Of a DNA stretch of 7,320 bases, positions 4,540 to 7,320 are shown in pieces (positions within the stretch are counted from its first letter, which is position 1; every line of letters starts with the position of its first letter). The notes below the pieces were generated by a model. It did no database searches, was not told the origin of the DNA, and saw nothing but the letters and a program-made list of their open reading frames with translations. Source of the DNA: Prevotellaceae bacterium (GTDB lineage: Bacteria; Bacteroidota; Bacteroidia; Bacteroidales; Bacteroidaceae); contig JAFLUS010000092.1 of the NCBI GenBank assembly GCA_022508685.1, positions 1 through 7,320 on the forward strand, in the 5' to 3' direction. The position numbers were made by a program, and so were the translations under genes.

Positions 4540-7311
4540 ATGAAAAGAATGCGAAAACACGACAAACGCCGACTCCTGATGCTGAGCATGGCCATGGCAA
4601 TCGGCGCATCGCTGCCGACCCACGCACAAGAGGCTGAACGCACTCCCCATGCGTCGATGTTCCTGACGGCACCGACGAAGGCCAATACCACGATTTCGTT
4701 CCCCTACTATGGCGACGGCAAGGAGTTCCGCGTGCTGTGGGGCATGGATACGGCATGGAATTCGAGCGACAACGTGACGCGAGGAACCAACTATATCGGT
4801 AAGGAAAACATGGGTACGGGTCGCGTGTCGTTCCAGCCCAACGACCTCGTGACGGAAGCGGGCGAACTGACGACGGCACAGCAGAATGCACTCCGTTCGC
4901 GTCTGCGCAACATCGCCATTTCCGGCGTAACCGACATCGCCCTCAACTGCGACCACGAGGCACTGAACGACCGCAACGGCTTTGCCAATTACAAGGGAAA
5001 GCCCGTAGAGTGGTACCGCCTCATCAAGGCAAGCGTCAAGTACTGCCGCAATCAAGGCTACAACGTCGTCAGCGTCTCGCCCTTCAACGAACCCGACTAC
5101 GCGGGGTGGAACGAAGGCTCGAAGGATGACTTCAAGGAAATTGCACGCCTCATCAACGAAGACCCCGAACTGGAAGGCATCCGCGTGTCGGCAGGCAACA
5201 CGCTCAACTGCGACCAAGCCCTCTCGTGGTACAACTACATGAAACCCTACGTGCAGGAAGGCTGCACCCACCAGTTGGCAGGCTCGTTCGACACCTACGC
5301 CAACTTCTTCACGACCGTGCGCAACGACGGCAACTGGGCGACGGCAGACGAACTCCACAACGTGGGCGAAGCCATCGTCGGCGTGGAGTACGGCATGCAG
5401 AGCGGAATATGGTGGGGCTACGACGGCATCGCACGCGGAGAATTCTGCCGTGCCAACGTCGAAGGCGGAGCACGCCTCGGCTATGGTGAGAACCGCAGCC
5501 GGTGGACGAGCGGTGCAGTCTACCGCATGCCCGACGGCCGCGTGAAAGGCTTTCTCGGCTCGAGCGAACGCCAAGCCAACACGACCACGTTCGACTTCTT
5601 CAGCACCGACGAATTCGTCTATTTCGACGGCGGATACGGCCCCACGTCAGTCTATCAGATGACCGTCCCCGGCGGCACGGGCTACCAATCAGGACAGACC
5701 AACGCCGAACGCCTCGTCCACATCTATGCCGGTGAGGACGTGCCCCCGTTCGAACTGACAGACAGCACATTCGTCATCATGAACAAGAAATCGAAGTTGG
5801 TGATGTCCGCCGGCTCGTCGTCCAACCCCAGCAGCGGTGCCGACGTGCAGCAGCGCAGTTACGGCAGCACCGGCGCCAGCAACAGCCAGAAATGGAAACT
5901 GGAAGCCGTCAGCGAACGCGTAGGCGGCGACTACAGTTACTACTTCATCCGCAACGCCTTCAACACCTCCCTCCTGCTCGACGTCAACAACTGGAGCACC
6001 AGCGTGGGCGGCAAAATCATCGCCTACCCCGGTGGCGGCGGCGCATTGGAACAATGGAACTTCGAATATGCAGGCGACGGCGACTGGTACATCCGTTCGC
6101 GCCATTCGGGCTGGTATCTCCAAGTGCGGAACGGCTCGAACGCAGCCGGCACCGTCATCGAACAGGCAGCCTTCACCGGTGAGCCGCAGCAACGCTGGCG
6201 CCTCATTCCGACCGACGCCGCACGCGACCTCGACGCACCGGCAGTGCCCGTCGGACTGACGGCAACCGAACAGCCCGGCTCCGTCCTGCTCACATGGGAA
6301 GCAAACACCGAAGCCGACCTCAACGGCTACATGATACTGCGTGGCGAGACACTGAACAACGGCGACGTGCGTTGGGCAGTCATCGGCCGACAAATCCAAG
6401 GCACACGCTTCATCGACAACAGTTGCACGCTGCACAAGCCCTATCAGTACAAGATACGCGCCATCGACCGCTGCGCCAACATGTCGGAAGCCACCGCGCC
6501 CATCACCGCACAGACGGCAGCCACCCCCGGACTCGTCGCTCGCTACACGTTCGACAACACCATGGAAGACGCATCAGTCAACACGGCCGATGCCGTGCTT
6601 GCCGGTGCAGCAGCCTACGCAACCAACTACACGCAGACCGGTACGCACAGCCTCAACATGAACGGCACCGCCAACTACATGGTGCTGCCGAGGTCGGTAG
6701 CCTCAAGCCGCACGATGACCGTCACGGCATGGATACGCCCCACCGCCACGACGCAGTGGCAGCGCGTGTTCGACTTCGGAAACGGCACCGACCAATACAT
6801 GTTCCTCACCACCTCCAACGGCGAAAAGAAACTCGCACTCGTGATGAAGAACGGCGGTGACGAACAAATCCTCGCGGCAGAAAACGTGCGCATCAACGCA
6901 TGGCACCACGTGGCCGTCACGATAGACGAAGAGAAAGTAGCCATCTACCTCGACGGCGAACTGGCAGCCGAGTCGTCCGACATCACCATCCGCTCAGCCG
7001 ACTTCCAGCCGGTACGCAACTACATCGGCCGCAGCCAGTTCGATGCCGACCCCTACTACAAAGGCTATCTCGACGACTTCCGCGTCTACAACTACGCACT
7101 CGCACCCGAAGAAATCGCAGCCACAATGACCGATTTTGTTGACGCCATCGACGGCGTACCTGCCGACGCAGCACATCGCGGCACCCCCGTCGCAACGGAA
7201 TACTACACAGCCAACGGCGTCCGTCTGACGGCACCTCTGCACAGCGGCATCACCCTCATCCGCTACCGCTATGCCGACGGCAGCACCTCCGTTCGCAAGG
7301 TCATGTATTAA
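4540..7311 (+). CDS. Exported multidomain putative glycoside hydrolase (GH30-like, RICIN-FN3-LamG)
   Basis: A 923-residue exported protein. A signal peptide spans 1-29 (basic MKRMRKHDKRR, hydrophobic core, THA before Gln30); no lipobox cysteine follows, so it is not a lipoprotein. Residues about 40-300 look like a clan GH-A (beta/alpha)8 barrel, with VSPFNEPD (180-186; Glu184 as acid/base) at a strand-4 position and IVGVEYG (279-285; Glu283 as likely nucleophile) at a strand-7 position. Residues about 305-400 resemble the beta-sandwich that accompanies GH30-type barrels. A ricin-type beta-trefoil follows (about 405-556) with three QxW-like motifs (QKW 450, EQW 504, QRW 551), then FN3 (about 565-660), a LamG/concanavalin-like domain (about 663-862, ending YKGYLDDFRVYNYAL) and a tail (885-923) resembling half of a type IX sorting domain. 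A role in extracellular polysaccharide breakdown is inferred; the substrate is unknown. The ATG at 4540 is preferred over 4549 for its basic N-region and A-rich upstream sequence. The gene has its own promoter and no SusC/SusD neighbour in view. Confidence 0.85.
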   Translation: MKRMRKHDKRRLLMLSMAMAIGASLPTHAQEAERTPHASMFLTAPTKANTTISFPYYGDGKEFRVLWGMDTAWNSSDNVTRGTNYIGKENMGTGRVSFQPNDLVTEAGELTTAQQNALRSRLRNIAISGVTDIALNCDHEALNDRNGFANYKGKPVEWYRLIKASVKYCRNQGYNVVSVSPFNEPDYAGWNEGSKDDFKEIARLINEDPELEGIRVSAGNTLNCDQALSWYNYMKPYVQEGCTHQLAGSFDTYANFFTTVRNDGNWATADELHNVGEAIVGVEYGMQSGIWWGYDGIARGEFCRANVEGGARLGYGENRSRWTSGAVYRMPDGRVKGFLGSSERQANTTTFDFFSTDEFVYFDGGYGPTSVYQMTVPGGTGYQSGQTNAERLVHIYAGEDVPPFELTDSTFVIMNKKSKLVMSAGSSSNPSSGADVQQRSYGSTGASNSQKWKLEAVSERVGGDYSYYFIRNAFNTSLLLDVNNWSTSVGGKIIAYPGGGGALEQWNFEYAGDGDWYIRSRHSGWYLQVRNGSNAAGTVIEQAAFTGEPQQRWRLIPTDAARDLDAPAVPVGLTATEQPGSVLLTWEANTEADLNGYMILRGETLNNGDVRWAVIGRQIQGTRFIDNSCTLHKPYQYKIRAIDRCANMSEATAPITAQTAATPGLVARYTFDNTMEDASVNTADAVLAGAAAYATNYTQTGTHSLNMNGTANYMVLPRSVASSRTMTVTAWIRPTATTQWQRVFDFGNGTDQYMFLTTSNGEKKLALVMKNGGDEQILAAENVRINAWHHVAVTIDEEKVAIYLDGELAAESSDITIRSADFQPVRNYIGRSQFDADPYYKGYLDDFRVYNYALAPEEIAATMTDFVDAIDGVPADAAHRGTPVATEYYTANGVRLTAPLHSGITLIRYRYADGSTSVRKVMY

Positions 7312-7320
7312 GCGAAATAT

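Noticed and set aside
4534..5574. 346-codon minus-strand open frame opposite the hydrolase gene
   Set aside because: Shadow of the plus-strand gene, which has a signal peptide and recognisable domains; the antisense product has no domain pattern.

Overview
The window reads as chromosomal DNA from a fairly GC-rich member of the Bacteroidota, probably order Bacteroidales (Prevotella- or Bacteroides-like). Four things support this: promoters of the Bacteroidota type (TTG plus TAnnTTTG), start codons preceded by A-rich sequence instead of a Shine-Dalgarno, a type III glutamine synthetase of the kind first described in Bacteroides fragilis, and the DapL route to diaminopimelate. I cannot fix the genus. 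Coding DNA is GC-rich and the first 780 bases are AT-rich.

Layout. Bases 1-782 hold no convincing protein gene. They contain a cluster of five related ~21-bp repeats, three forward and two inverted (98-212), then a compact transcription unit made of a near-consensus promoter (458-487), about 60 nt of RNA and a strong intrinsic terminator (530-554), which looks like a small non-coding RNA gene. After it come overlapping TGCAAT-type dyads (659-686) and the dapL promoter (about 733-764). dapL (783-2015) and glnN (2064-4280) follow, 48 bp apart on the same strand, and end at a very good intrinsic terminator (4287-4325). The next spacer carries a 36-bp unbroken alternating pyrimidine-purine tract (4343-4378) and a TATCTTTG promoter element. 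The last gene (4540-7311) encodes a 923-residue exported, multidomain putative glycoside hydrolase.

How the genes work together. DapL uses glutamate to aminate tetrahydrodipicolinate, giving LL-diaminopimelate for lysine and peptidoglycan. GlnN assimilates ammonia into glutamine. They share the nitrogen/glutamate economy and are probably cotranscribed. The third gene has its own promoter and is functionally separate: it appears to be a secreted polysaccharide-degrading or polysaccharide-binding enzyme, with a GH30-like (clan GH-A) catalytic region, a ricin-type lectin domain, an FN3 domain, a LamG-like domain and a C-terminal tail resembling part of a type IX secretion sorting signal. No SusC/SusD partner is in view.

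The coding part is mostly ordinary. The points most worth following are the small RNA unit, the repeat cluster, the alternating tract and the family membership of the hydrolase.
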